Below are positions 23,675 to 36,040 of a DNA stretch of 64,000 bases, piece after piece. Each line of letters starts with the position of its first letter. The first letter of the stretch is position 1. The stretch is from Todiramphus chloris collaris (lineage: Eukaryota; Chordata; Aves; Coraciiformes; Alcedinidae). The translations under genes and the position numbers were made by a program. The stretch is taken from NCBI GenBank assembly GCA_025345505.1, contig JANVCC010000018.1:34904959-34968958 (forward strand), written 5' to 3'. A model generated the notes under the pieces. That model made no database searches and was not told the origin of the DNA. It was given only the letters and a program-made list of their open reading frames with translations.

Positions 23675-26600
23675 GTAAGAATAAAGTAACTGTACTTTAA
23701 CGTGCTTTATCCACTCACTATCAGCCTTCAGTCCAGGACAAAGAGGGTAGGAGAAATTGAGATGTAGAAGGAGGAAGCCCTATAGTAAGACCAGATGTGA
23801 GTAATCCTGTAATACTTGGTCCAGGGACCTGGGCTTAGCTGATGTGTTGCGGAAACACTTGAGAGAGAGATGGGAGCTCCAGTCTTCTGTCAGATTTAAC
23901 TGAGATCATCCAACGGCTTCAGATCTACAGGACTGGGGGAAATGCAAGTTGAATGTAAAATAAACACAGAGAACAACTTGTGCTTACTTTTTTTCCTTTG
24001 CTATGTGTTGCAATGATTGTCAACCATAGTAGTAAACTTCCTGAGGTGTTAAATATCTTAAGACATAAACTTGTGACATGGAAATCCCAGCTATCTTCCC
24101 TCTAGCTCTTCTGGGAAAACAGATGGAGATGACAAAGGTCCTGAACATTGCTTCCCACACTTACCCAGGAAACCTAACCATAGGCACTAGTCATATGGCA
24201 TACAGTGAACTACAGAAATGCAAACCACATTTATCCTTGGGATCCCATGTTGCCAAGCAGTCTTCTCTTCAGGGAGTATGTGGCACACAGATGTTAGCAA
24301 TGACAGGGAAAATAAACTTGAGCTGTTTCTCACAGGGTATCCAAAGGCATCACCTTCTCTTAAAAGCATGTTCAAGAGCTCATCTAATACAAGTGAGAAG
24401 TTGAATCTCTCTTGTTGATGTCACAGGTATGATTTCATTGACCAAGACTAGGAAAGGCTGGGCAGGATTGCCAAGAATCACAGCTGATGCCGAAACATCA
24501 ATAAATTTGTGTGGTAAGAACAGTATTTCTGCCCATCTTTTTCTATGTCAGCTTCAGTCATGTTACTAAGATGGTGGAGATAAATAAGATTCACCAATGA
24601 CTCAGGACATAAATAATGCAAAAAAAAAAAAAAGAAAACGTTATGTAAATTACAGTTGTTACTGATGCATACGAAAAATTAGCACTGTGAGCCTACAGAA
24701 ACAAATGTACAAAGAGGTTTTTCCTTGTACAGGAAAGTCATTGCTGTACCCAACTCAACTCTGGCAATGGAGATAAAAATCTAGAAATAACAAAAGGTGA
24801 AAAAAATGTGGCTCGGTTTTAATTGCACTCACTTGTTTACAAGATGCCAGCACCTCAAAATCACTCTTGTATTATGTTGAAATGTAGATAGGAGTCTGTC
24901 TGCAAGACCAGGCCTCCTCCTTTGTTTGGTTTTGAGAGGAGATGGCAGCCCACCTACTTTTCTGGGTGTGTGGAGGTCTAGAACCAGGAGTAGAGGTGTT
25001 TCAGGCTCTTGGTGCTCACAGCAGGCAAGACTTGGGTGTTGGTGAAGTGGGTCTGAACTACCCTGGGTGCACTGGGCAGACATGGAAAACAACACATGAC
25101 ACTGTGGGGCAGCAGGCAGTCAGGCTCTTAGACCTTGTCTGAATGTGAAAAGATCAATAAGTATAAAGACTGTACAGATAATTTTCTTGCAGTCCTTAGT
25201 GATATGAAGAAGGTAGTCACTGCAAGGGACAGAGCTGGCCAAAACTGTCTAATGAAGCAGTTAGGACCAGATGGCATAAGACACTGCAGGCACACAGGCA
25301 CCCAAAGTTTCTTAACACACCTGACACAAAATTACTTTGGAGGGTTATTCTGTCTTCCTCACTCCAGACAAGTGTTTTCTTAAGTGCTGAGAGGAAAGAT
25401 CATGTTGATAGTTTACCTATGTCCCATTAAAATTGTTTTTAGTCTAGTCTTGCATATGTTCCTTAATCAGCATAAAGGGCAGCATGCAACTACATTAAGA
25501 CAACACCATCACTAAGGTGTACCTCTAAAGAGAAGACTTTTTTCTCCTGCTTTCCTTGATCCTGAATATTAGGTCATAAACATCTCTGATCACTATAAAA
25601 TTGCTAATCTTATGCAGTGACAGAACTGTGCTGACTGATACCGTAGCATATCTACCAAAGACATGTAGAGGTACATACAGTGTGTGTATATATGTGTATA
25701 GGTGCACTTAGTACATACACACTTGTTATTATCTTTTCAGATAAGGTCTTCCGGTTTATTTTTAATTTATAACTAAATGCTTTTAATTGCTTTTACTAAA
25801 CATGGTTGGAGTTCACAGAGCAGTAGCTGGTATCAAGGCATTTCTGCCCTGAATCTATGGTGTTCCTTACCAAAGCAAACTCACAGTATCCTGACACAAT
25901 CCACAGCCTGAAGCTCTAGGACAATATCTCCTCCAAAATTAAAAAGCTGTGCCTGTGTTTAGTTGCATGGGACACCAGATGCTTGTGTGGTAAAGAGTTT
26001 TCCAGTGACTAAATGTGACACTGAGACTCTGAGGTTCCCATGAGAGCTAGTGATGCACAGTCAACTGGAATTACAAATAACCTTTGAATGGGATGTCTTA
26101 GATGGAACATATGACTGAATATGAATACCTTTCCTTAAAAATAATAACGATCATCTTGTCTCAGGCCCAATCTTCTTGCTCTCAGTCATTGCCAAGAAGT
26201 GAGATGTTTTGAGACCACATACTAGCTTTGAAAGAATTCCTTTGACATTTGTTTGATCAGTGATCCTTTCAGTTATGAAAAAAGGAAGAAAGTTAAAAAG
26301 TGGAATGTCAAAGGCTCTGGGCAACAAATGGAACAGAGGGGTTTTCTTAAATGCAGGCTGAAACCTGAAAACAAAGTTGGAATCAATATTCAACCCTCAG
26401 GGATTAAGCTAAGTCATTTCTGTGCCATTTCACTTCCAACAAGTGTGATTGACACCATCTTTCTGTTTATGTTCTTTAGCTGGGCTTCTGGGATGCTGAT
26501 CTTAGAGAAACCACTTAAACCGCATTTCTCATCCGCTTGGGTTCTAACCAGCTCCTAGGATTAAATGACAAGCTTATTTTCTACTAATTGCTCCTTTGCC

Positions 26601-28615
26601 TGTCATGTAATTTGCCCTATATACAGTACAAGTCCTCCAGTATTTGTCTAAAATCCTGTTTTCCCTCTCTCTATTAACCTATCTTTTCTTTTTTCTCACC
26701 ATTCATTGTTTCAGACATTCCTATTTTTCTATCTCTATCTGGACTCAGATCTGATGAGTTTTCTTGCTCATTCAGTGTCTGGCTTTTTGAATGCATCTTT
26801 TCTCAAAAGCTTCTTTATTATGTGATATTTTGGAATATAACCTTTTGAATATACTTTATTTATAATATTTTACATGTTGGCTCTCTTCCATTCTTGCCTT
26901 TTCCATTTGTATATAATTTTCTTTTCCTTGGTTCAGTATTTAAAGTTCAGTACATTTTCTGTTTCCTGGGCCTTCCTGTGTTCCTATTATCTGTGCTTTT
27001 GCTTTTGATCACTTTCTGCAGTTATTCTATTTTTGCATTTACAGATAATTTCTCAATAAAGTCTCTTGGTCCTTCTGTCACTGACCTTTTCAGACTCCAC
27101 TGTATTCAAGACAGCACTATTTTTCTGGTGCATTATAACAAACACGATGACCTAGTTCTTCTCTATTTTGCAGCCACAAAAGAGTTATTGCTCATCATGA
27201 AACAACAAAAACAGAAAAAAAAAAATCTTATAGTATATATTGAAAACAGATGCAGAATATCAGAAAGATCCTCATTTTGGTCATGGTTTCATAGCAGTGT
27301 TTAGCCTTTTGTCACCATCTGGACATGTAGCACCTAATAGCTTTAGTCTGCTATTACTTCATTTTCTCAGTGGTAAAGATATGGAAAGTACTAGAAGGAA
27401 AAGTCTTCCCAGATTCTGTGATAGGAAGTGACTCTTTTAATTGAGAGTTTTTATTAATCACCATCTGGTACATGCTGTCATCCTCGTCTCTGTGTCTTTG
27501 TTCATACCCAGACAGATAAGAGTATTCCTCTAGCTAAAGCATGAAAATCTTGTGCTGTTGCCAATGAAAGTCCTTGGTGATGGAAAAGGCATATTTTTGT
27601 GGGCCTAGATTCTGCTCTCATTTCAGACAGATAAAACCTGTGATACTGCAAGTTGGGTAATCTCTGTGCTTCCAACAAGCTGCATTATGTTCATGCTGCA
27701 CGTGCAGGAGTTTTAGGCAAAATATTTGGGACTAATCATGGAGCAAACCTGCAGAAACCAATGGAATTGTTCAAGATTCACATCAAAGCAGCTAAGGGCT
27801 AGAAATTTTCCCTGTTTTGTCAGATCTCTGAAGCAATCTTTCCCTGCTTTCGATTGGTATTATGCCGCTTCTTAGTCCTAAACCCAAATTATATTAAGTT
27901 CCTTCCCTAGATTTATAGAATCATAGTTTTGGTTTGGGCTTTCCATTTTTCACGTCCTTAGTTTGAAATATTTTTCTAATATATTCATATTTATTTCCAG
28001 GCATCTAGCCTACTTTTATTCTGGCCTTTGCATCTTTTTTTCCTTCTCTGTTTTAGTCCAATGTAAACGATTCCCTTTCAGCACACACTGTACCCTGCTA
28101 TTTATTTAAGATTGAAAGAAGGAAAGAAAGTAGTTTTCTCATGCAGCTTTTAGGACATCTCCAATTTTGTGGCATGTTTTGGCCAGTTCCTAGGTAAAGC
28201 CCAGTCATGGTCATCAGCAAAATAAGTTAGTGTGTGTGGATAATAGACCTTTTCTGCAGAATAAAACACCATGATCTAAACATAGTCATATTTTAAGAGT
28301 TACTTTCTATCAGGTTTTTATGTATTATTTAATTGTATTTCTAAGCAAGAGATGCAATGTTGCATTCAAGTAATTTTATAACCAACTTTTACATTGCCAG
28401 AATTTTCTATTCTAGGTATGGGTCCAGCCTAGCCCCTTTGGAAATCATCAACACAAAAAAAAAATGGCAAAGCAACAGAAAAGGAGGGCTCTCTTGGTGT
28501 TTTTTTTTGTTTGTTTCTAGGAAGTAAAGGCACCTTGTTGTTTGTTATAAATGCCTATATTTGTTTTCACAGTGAACCTAATTTTTACAGCTAGTATTGG
28601 ATAATTTTCTGTTTT

Positions 28616-28728
28616 ATTTTGTGTGTGTGTGTGGTTTTTTGTTTTATTTTGTGTTTTTGTTTTGTTTTGGTTTTGTTTTAGTTTGGATTTTTGTTTCTTT
28701 TTTTTTTTTTGGTGTGTGTGTGTGTAAA
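28616..28728 (+). repeat. GT/T-rich low-complexity tract
   Basis: Two (GT)n runs of about 6-8 units (near 28620 and 28712) flank TTTTG/GTTTT-rich sequence. It is a degenerate simple-sequence cluster; a smaller T-rich piece lies just upstream near 28499-28520. Confidence 0.85.
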
Positions 28729-31071
28729 AAATGTATAGATGGTTTCTTCGTTAGGGTAAACTACATACTTCTTTGAACTGTGAGTAATCACACTGAAGCC
28801 AGTGGGTTTCTCAGACTTAAGTCAGGAAGGATATTAGTTCTGGTTTTATATATCATCCATTACAGTGGGGTCCTGGCCCACAGCTATGGTTCTGAGGCTC
28901 TGTAATAAAACATAAATATAATAGTTAGTAATGCTTTGGCTCCTTTGGCGGAACATCTGTCTGACCTGTACTGTAACTGAATTTGGCTTTCTTCTTTAAA
29001 ATAGTACTGAGATTGGAATTTTGTCACTATTTGGTGTGAAAAGGGGTTGTACCCATATATCTTACGGAGGGATCTAAAGCCTTACAATATCAAATGGTGA
29101 TTTTGTCTGTTTTCAGGTCTCTTTTTATAGTGGGATGTGAAAATAACAGTGTTACGAAAAGTTTCCAAGGTTTCAATCCCTCGTCAGGCTGTATTTGCAA
29201 GGTGGGTGTTTAGACATCCACTCATCTGCAAAGATTCATACAGTGTAAGCTGGGTAGGATACAATGTTCTGTCTGGGTAGGAATACAATGGGAAACACTC
29301 AAGATAAGAAATTACGTTTATACTCTGCTCCTGTCCTTTGGCTTCTTATCCAAGATGTCAGAATATTATTCTCCTATAAACAAGGTACCTTGTGAGTGAG
29401 GCAGTCACTTTTGGTACGTGGTTGACAGAAGTGACCATCTACTCTTGTGAAGATGCTAAGCAGGAGAAGCACTTGATCAGCAGATAGGAGACTGAGAGGA
29501 TTCAAAGACATGGTGGCACTCAAAAGAGTGCCCCAGTCCCAAAGAAAGATCCTAACCCCTCTCTGACACTCCCAGATCTGTGAGAATGCCCTCACCTCCT
29601 CCCTTCGAGAGTACCCTTCTTTTTGGGACTGGACCAATGTCAATGAGACAAAGCACGTATCCGTACAGGTCCCTATCCCACAAGTTGTGGCAGTAGCTGG
29701 AGGGAAGGATAAATTAAATTAATTTAATGAAAAGTTAAACAGCTTCAAGTGTCAGGAATGGTAGCAGCTCCTCCCAGCTCCCTACTCTCCTCTGCTGTGA
29801 TTGCATACCCTCTGGATCTGTCATTAATGTGCTTGTGATGTGGGTTTAGATGCTGGATCCAGATATAGCTCCAATTAAAGAGTAAAAACATGGTCTCCCT
29901 TGCCCTTTTGTGCTGGTGAGCTCTGGGAGAACTGCCAGGCCTGGCTCAGCACGAGGCCAGCAGGAGGAATACAGGTTTGTGACATTGCCTTGCATTGTCT
30001 TATCCTGAAGCACTGCTCAGCATTGTCAGGGCTGAGGCACTTCTGGAGACACTCTAGGATGCATCTTGAAATGCCCAATATATTCTGGTATCAAAGAAAT
30101 ATAGACAAATAGTTACCTACCAGAACCAGAAATAACGGTGCAATGTTTTTATCCTTTGTGGGTGTGTGGTTTTAGCCCAAGTACCTAACATGGCAAGTCA
30201 GGTTATAGGTCTCCTCCTTAAGTCCTTCTGATCCTATGCTGGTTTTTTTTTTTCTGAAGGGCCTCAAGCCTGGCTCACAGACTTCTCAGCACCTTTGAAA
30301 ATCTGACCATGGGTATTTCCTGCAAGTTCCTCAGTGTAAGAGTCCTACCACATATATATTTAAATTTTGGAAATGTTATGAGTCTTTTAAGATTTATCCA
30401 CTCTTCTCCTTCTGGTCTCTGATTTTGGTAGGTAAACCAATTTTTCTATCCGAGGAACTCAAAATATTTTTTTCATCTTTCTTGTGTTAAATTTCCTTCT
30501 CTAGACTCCACTAAAGCTGCATAAATGTACTGACAATGTCTGTAGGATAGTTTTTCCCCATTTTAATATGTTTAGCAGACCAAAGGTTTTAACTGTTATG
30601 TCAGTCTGCTGTGCCAGTGATTTGAATATTTTTAGCTCCCGATATGAAGAATGTGTGTGACTGAGGATGCTTAAGAAAGTTCCTAGGATTTCCTTGGTTA
30701 AAGCACAGAAGACTGAAATTCCTATTACAATACCTTGGCTGAGGGGCAAGAAAAATTTAATTCATCCATACGTGACACCCCTCAGAACTTCCCAACAGGT
30801 GGACAAGAACTGAAAAAGTACTTGTCTGGGAATATAAGGGGGTGTGTACACTTATATTTGTTGATGCTGGCATAGGACAGTAACGATTTTCATGTGTTCC
30901 TGCTTCTGCTCCCCCTTTCTTCCTCTTTCTCCCACAGCAGCAGTATGTTGAATGTGAATCTTTTATAAAGATAATTAATTTCTTTTTTTTGCTACTGCTG
31001 AGCACAGCACAACTGAATACTCCTTGGAGCATGGTCTTGGGTCTTGGAACAAAACCATTGTCTAGTCCTTA

Positions 31072-31655
31072 CTAGTAGAGACAAACTTTTTTTGTTTTAA
31101 AAGCATTTGCTACAGTTGTCATGAAAGGTTGCATAAACAACTCATCAACTGAAAGCAGTTTGTGGAAGATGATGTCAAAGACCTCGTTAAAGTCAAGGTT
31201 AATGATGTCCACTACCCTCCTCTCAGCTAGTAACCCAGGAAATTTATCATGGAGAGGTATCAGGTTGATCAAGCACAATTTACCTCTGCTAAATCCATGC
31301 TGGAGATCTGCTTTTTCTTTTCCATATGCCCAGGATCAGTTTTTGGTCTGGGTCATGTTTTTGTCCGCAATCCCTGACTAAGTCCTCACACTGTGCTGTT
31401 AGCTACTCTTCTCTCTGAATCCTTTCACTTAGCACAGAGGACTAGAAGACCTTGCTGGTGAACACAGGCAAAGAAGGCATTCAGTATATCAACTTGTTTG
31501 CTATCACTAAACCACTGCTCCATTTAGCAACGGCCTCACATTTTCCTTGTTCAGCCTTTTACTACTAATTTGGTCATCCAAACTCTTCTTGTTGCCCTTG
31601 ACATTCCTTGAAATTCTTAACTGGACTTTGGCTCCTGTTGTCCCTTCACACCTGA
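31072..31655 (-). pseudogene. Relic of CR1-clade reverse transcriptase
   Basis: Two minus-strand pieces are visible. At about 31655-31440, a frame with shifts reads NVKGNKKSL, ENVRPLLNG and a diverged counterpart of the alanine/phenylalanine segment that precedes the fingers domain. At 31278-31072 one open frame reads LINLIPLHDKFPGLLAERR, then VVDIINLDFNEVFDIIFHKL. This is the diverged palm motif, equivalent to [16 protein letters not shown] in the element at 3590-3640, with the catalytic Asp kept. The segment between the two pieces is too diverged to align by eye. No downstream GVPQGS or F-A-D-D motif remains. Inactive transposon sequence. Confidence 0.75.
31094..31158 (+). repeat. Inverted repeat, left arm (65 bp)
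   Basis: The arm runs from TTTTAAAAGCATTTGC to AACTCATCAACTGAAAGCAG. Its reverse complement occurs at 31826-31890 with one mismatch (C for T in the GTTGATGAG part) and a 2-base insertion. About 667 bases separate the arms. The left arm is in register with the surrounding minus-strand LINE reading frame. Confidence 0.9.
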
Positions 31656-31825
31656 ATCATACTATGATGCTATGAACTGCTCTTCTCTGCTAGGAAAGGA
31701 TCTGAGGATTTTCAGACTGCTTTATGGAAGAAACTAAATGCAGCTGCAGCACTAACTGGGATCCCCTTCTCCCACCTTCCTTTTTCCCTCCGCTTTTTAT
31801 TAATAGGTCACTGGGCATGCCTATG

Positions 31826-31890
31826 CTGCTTTCAGCTGATGAGTTGTTTATGCAACCTTTCATGACATAACTGTAGCAAATGCTTTTAAA
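31826..31890 (-). repeat. Inverted repeat, right arm (65 bp)
   Basis: The arm runs from CTGCTTTCAGCTGATGAG to GTAGCAAATGCTTTTAAA and is the reverse complement of 31094-31158. It lies opposite to the orientation of the LINE in which it sits, interrupting the linker region. The duplicated translation is visible: MKGCINNSSTESS on the plus strand at 31121 and MKGCINNSSAESS on the minus strand from about 31863. Confidence 0.9.
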
Positions 31891-32445
31891 CCAAAGTCTT
31901 AGCTGGACTTTGCCTTTTGTGACACCACCTCTATGTGCCCTGGCAACTTTCCCAAATTCCTCCTTTATAGCCTGGCCCTGCTTTCCCTTTATGTTGCCTT
32001 TTTGCAGTGGAGCTCTGTCATGACTTTCCTTCTCAACCAAACCAATATAATGATGAGTCTGCTTGGTTTCCTAAGGATTTTGATTAACTGTTCTTTAAAG
32101 ACCTGCCAGCTTCCCTGGGCTCATTTTACCCTTCAGAGATTCATTAATGCTACCAACCAGTTACCTAAATAGTCTGCTTTGCTATGCTCTCCTATCTCCT
32201 TCTTTGCTCTACTTTGGATGTCAAACTCCAGTATTTCATGGTCTCTGCAGCCAACATTGCCATTGTTTATCACATCTCTGGTCAGCTCTTTTTTGTTAGT
32301 GAACAGTAGATCCAACCGTGCATCACCCTTAGTTTCCCATCCTATACCTAAGCCAAGAAGTTATCCCCTTCCACAAATCCTCTTGATTGTCAGTGTCCCA
32401 CCGTATCCTTCCAAGCAGCTGTCAGAGAAATTAAAGTCCACTTTG
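31891..32445 (-). pseudogene. Relic of CR1-clade endonuclease end and linker
   Basis: On the minus strand the highest-coordinate part (about 32445-32370) matches the GDFNFSD-type end of the endonuclease in broken form. The frame 32315-32133 reads MDLLFTNKKELTRDVINNGN and GCRDHEILEFDIQSRAK, paralleling the linker GLVGDVMVGG and NHEMTEFSI of the CR1 at 4200-4330. A further piece down to about 31910 reads GKQGQAIKEEFGKVARAHRG. It ends at the inverted arm. It is non-functional and more diverged than the other copies. Confidence 0.75.
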
Positions 32446-32567
32446 ATATCTGTGATCCAAAGATTTCTGTACAATTTAATTACTGCTGTGGTGGAAATGC
32501 AATGCTGAATGATGAGGCTCTAGTGCACATTATTTCAGCTATAAAATTGTAAATGATAAATCTTAAG

Positions 32568-32790
32568 ATCATAGGATCATAGCATAGTTCAGGTGCAAAG
32601 TGACCTTAGGAAGACCACCTCCATCTCAAAGCAAGGGCAGATATGCAATGAGACCAGAGTTTTCAAGCCTTTATCTGAATGGGTTTTGAAAACCTACAAG
32701 GGTGGAGACTGCAAAGCATCTCTGGGCAATCTTTTCCTGAACTTGACCATCCTCATCTTCTTATGCTTAACAGTAAACAAGTTAAAAAAA
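32568..32790 (-). mobile_element. Old CR1 3'-end fragment
   Basis: The plus strand shows GATCATAGGATCATAGCATA, a diverged version of the CR1 terminal octamers, then TTCAGGTGCAAAGTGACCTT, CTCAAAGCAAGGGCAG, GGTTTTGAAAACCTACAAGG and TCTCTGGGCAATCTTTTCC. It is a separate minus-strand insertion, because its 3' end abuts the 5' side of the relic at 31070-32445. Divergence suggests an older subfamily than the copy at 63533. Confidence 0.82.
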
Positions 32791-35700
32791 AATAAATTAG
32801 AAGGAATGGGTATGCTCATCATCGTTTTGTGGGTGACAGTTTAATGCATCCACTATCACATGTTCATAAACCTTCTTCTTATAGCTAAGAGATCATGAGA
32901 AAAATTCATAAGCCATTCCATGAGATAGCTGATGAAAGACAAGTACAACTGTCTTCAATAAATTAGTCTTCATTTTAAGATACTGTCAGAAGAATCTGTG
33001 TCAGCAGCTTCTCTTCAGAGGTTCCCTCAGTCATATCTGCAGTCAGTATTGCCATTGCAATGCTGGACTGTATAATAAGTGTTTTAGAGGTTTTAAGTTC
33101 AGCCTTATTTTGCTCTTACGGTTTGAGGTTACATTTCCACAGACTGATGGAGGCATAACATAGGATGTAAAATAGAGCATTGCCACATCTGCTATTGTAT
33201 CAAAGGCATCTGTCTTACAGTTAGAGTATCACCACAGAAATTTCATGGACTACCAGAATGATGCTGCATTGCCATCATATTAGTACTGGTTGTACTCTGA
33301 CATAATTTTATACCCTCCTTTTCCCATCAGTGTTTCAAGTCTAGCATTCAAGGAGCAATTTGCGACATTCTTTGGGAATGATGTAGGTTTATGTAGACTG
33401 TAACATGGATGATTCATGCAAAAGTTCTTTCTTCTTCTTTTTTTTTTTTTTTAATTTCTGGACAGATTTTGGCAAAACTTACAAAAACAACTACTAATGT
33501 AACATAAATATAGAGGATAGTTTTCTCTTTTTAGAGGCAAGTGTACTTGAAATGGGTCTTTATTTTAGTACTTTAAGGACTGCCAGCATACAGTCATGTC
33601 CTACCATCTGGGGTCATAGTCACTTGGAAAGCAAAGATATGTCCACTTGCAGTAGTGACTATTTGTGCCAGTACCTACTTTCCCACATATAGAAGGATTT
33701 TGGTTTTGTTTTTAAGAAAGGTCATTTCAGATCCAGGAAAGGTATGCATTTTTAACAACAATAAGGCCCAAAGACAGAGTTCACACTGAAGTGACTGAAA
33801 GTGCTCTGTGAAAGAATGGGGAAACCCTCTTTGTAATGAGACTTGAGATGAGAGAGGTTTGGCAAGCCTGACGGACAGATTGGACAGCTTCTACCTCAGC
33901 CTGAATTGAGTCATTTTAGTGGGGAATATATACATACCCTCCCTGGACTGGTGCAAACACGTGACACCCCTGTCCCACTGAAAAATAATCAGACATGAAG
34001 TTCTGGCCTGTTCATTTGGATGTGCTGTAGCAGAGGAGCTTTCAAAAGAATATTTATCTTTTAATTTTGTATGTGCTTCAGGTTGTCCCTGCCTCTGGTT
34101 TTGAGATCAGCTTTTGGGAAGATGGACAAAGTTGTAAAGGACAAGTGGGAAAGGGCATCACATGATAACCACAAGAGGTATGCAGTGCCAGGTGCTTTCC
34201 CTCAGACAATGTGTAGCTGACTGAAGCTGTGCCCTTTCTTTGGTGCTCCAAAGAGATCAGCAGTTACAACCTGCACCACCTTAACCAAAGGCAAGAGAGA
34301 AGGACATCTCGGACATGTTCCATAGGAAAGGAAACATCAGCTGTATATGTGGTCACCATCAGAGGGACTAATGGGCACCAATGGAGCTGAAGAGAATCTG
34401 TCAGAGTACTGGAAACTTTGTTATCCTGCAGTCCAGGCAGATATCCCAAATATCCTGATGCTAGCTTCTCTCGGAGACTAGTGCTTTTGAACGTTTCTTG
34501 TGGGGAGGTGGACTGTGAAATATTTGGAATATTTGAAACAAGGAATTAAACCTGAGTCTCCCAGATGCCTTTTTTGGTGGATGATCAAGTCCTTCACTCT
34601 GTCTCTGTGTGGCCCCATAACTTACTTTTTCACAAATATAAATCAGATACGCAAAGGTCTAAGCTTCCAGGACATTTAAGTTCCTTCTATCAAAAACTAA
34701 TCAACGCACTGACTCTCAACTATCAAATGTAAGCTTTTCCATGTAGTTTTTTGTGAATATTGGCTCCAACATTATATATTATTTGAAGTCTCACAAATAG
34801 GTTGTGACTGCAAACCTGGAACAGAGCACAAATCCAGGCTCTGCTCACTAAGTCACCATCTGCTCTTTATTTAAGTTAACTTCAAAAACAAATGCTTCTT
34901 CCATGGTGCCTGCTGTACGTGATCTGATTAACATAAGTAAAAGGAATCATTAATAAATTTGCAAGTACCATCAGGACATGCCTATGTAAAAAAATCATGA
35001 GTACATGGTCCTTTGCCATAAATTTTACCCAGTTTCTCTCTGCCTCTCCCCTTGTTTATCAGTGTCATCTGGCACATCCCACACCACAGGGGTCTAGCAT
35101 GTTGTAAGGTCTGAAACATTGAACTACTGATGATCCATCACACTTCTAGTGAAGGGCTTGCATTTTGCCTTCAGTTGATTGCAGTAGGAGCATTGTCCCC
35201 TGCAAGAACCCCAAAAGCAAGAGGCAGACTCCTTCAGAAGGATATTTAGCTTCTGGGGAACCTGAGTCATGGTCTGATACCCCTCATTTTTCTTTGGAGA
35301 TTTTATAGGGAGTCTGTGTTGACTTGACTCCTAATTTAGGATCCTTTAGTTAAATGAAATGAACCTAGGCCCTTGATGGAACTTGAATATGTAAGCCTTT
35401 GAGGACTTGAAACTAATCTTTTTGTACAAGAAGCAAAGTCAAATCTTTCCTCTTTGCTCTTTAATGGCAGACAAGTTTTTGGATGCTATTTAAAAACAGT
35501 AATCTCTGATAATGACTCATTTATAGAAGTTATTACTTGCCTCTAGTTGTCTTTTAACAGAACTGGAGATAAGAGCAAAACCGTATTATTTTTATAATGC
35601 AATCTTGTCTTTTATTGGATTTTTTAAAGCCAAATTACCCAGAAAGTCTGATGTTACATTTTAATTTGAACTGTATGTATTAATGGAATTAGGTACAAAT

Positions 35701-36009
35701 CAGAGTTTAACATCTTGAATTTAGGAACATTTTTACATTTCTTTTTACTTACTTAAGGGCTTTTTTGGCTAACTGTGTAGAACTGAAATGGTGAATTAGT
35801 ATTTACACAGAGACCTGGAGAATGGCACGATTGCCCACTATGAGATAAGAAAACCAAACGCACAGAAAGAGTATAATTTTTGCAAAAAGATGTTTGTCTT
35901 CACAGAAGCTCCTGTTGTGACCTGCTGGTTTGGCAGATAACCATTCATTTAAAACACAACATAGATTAAATAGGCTCTCTTTAATCTTACTCTAACGTCT
36001 AAGCCAGCT

Positions 36010-36040
36010 GTTGCTATGGGAAATGTATTTCCCATGCAAC
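36010..36040 (+). promoter_or_regulatory. Imperfect palindrome with X-box-like arm
   Basis: The arms GTTGCTATGGGAAAT (36010-36024) and ATTTCCCATGCAAC (36027-36040) are complementary apart from one extra T in the left arm, with a 2-base spacer. The left arm resembles an RFX X-box (GTTGCYATGG core), and the right arm read on the minus strand gives a similar half. It could be a protein-binding palindrome or a hairpin. There is no adjacent gene to tie it to. Confidence 0.35.

Larger units (their letters stand above)
20133..31069. other. Unannotated DNA, 10.9 kb, exon-like segments only
   Basis: No recognised gene. Besides the items listed separately (22374-22410, 22411-22612, 23031-23053, 23637-23674, 28616-28728) the interval is AT-rich unique sequence. 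A frame at 26894-27304 (plus, 136 codons) is hydrophobic because the DNA is T-rich, not because a membrane protein is evident. A 35-base, nearly pure pyrimidine run ending in CACAG at 30903-30937 resembles a strong splice acceptor but has no clear donor downstream. A 16-base AT palindrome lies at 29713-29728. Confidence 0.5.
31070..32445 (-). mobile_element. Old CR1-clade LINE ORF2 relic
   Basis: This minus-strand LINE relic keeps, from high to low coordinate, the end of the endonuclease, the linker and part of the reverse transcriptase. It shows no 3' UTR of its own: the low-coordinate end stops in the palm region near 31072. CR1 copies normally keep their 3' end, so the 3' part was probably lost by later deletion. 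Decay is much stronger than in the copies at 60761 and 63533. A 65-bp piece near the low end recurs in inverted orientation inside the element (31826-31890). Confidence 0.85.

Noticed and set aside
26894-27304. Hydrophobic 136-codon frame resembling a membrane protein
   Set aside because: The hydrophobicity follows from T-rich DNA (Phe and Leu codons), and it ends in a Lys/Gln run from an A tract.
27915-27950. ATAGAATCATAGTTTTGGTT, resembling a CR1 3' tip
   Set aside because: The match stops after about 25 bases, without the GGAAGGGACCTT block. Too short to call.
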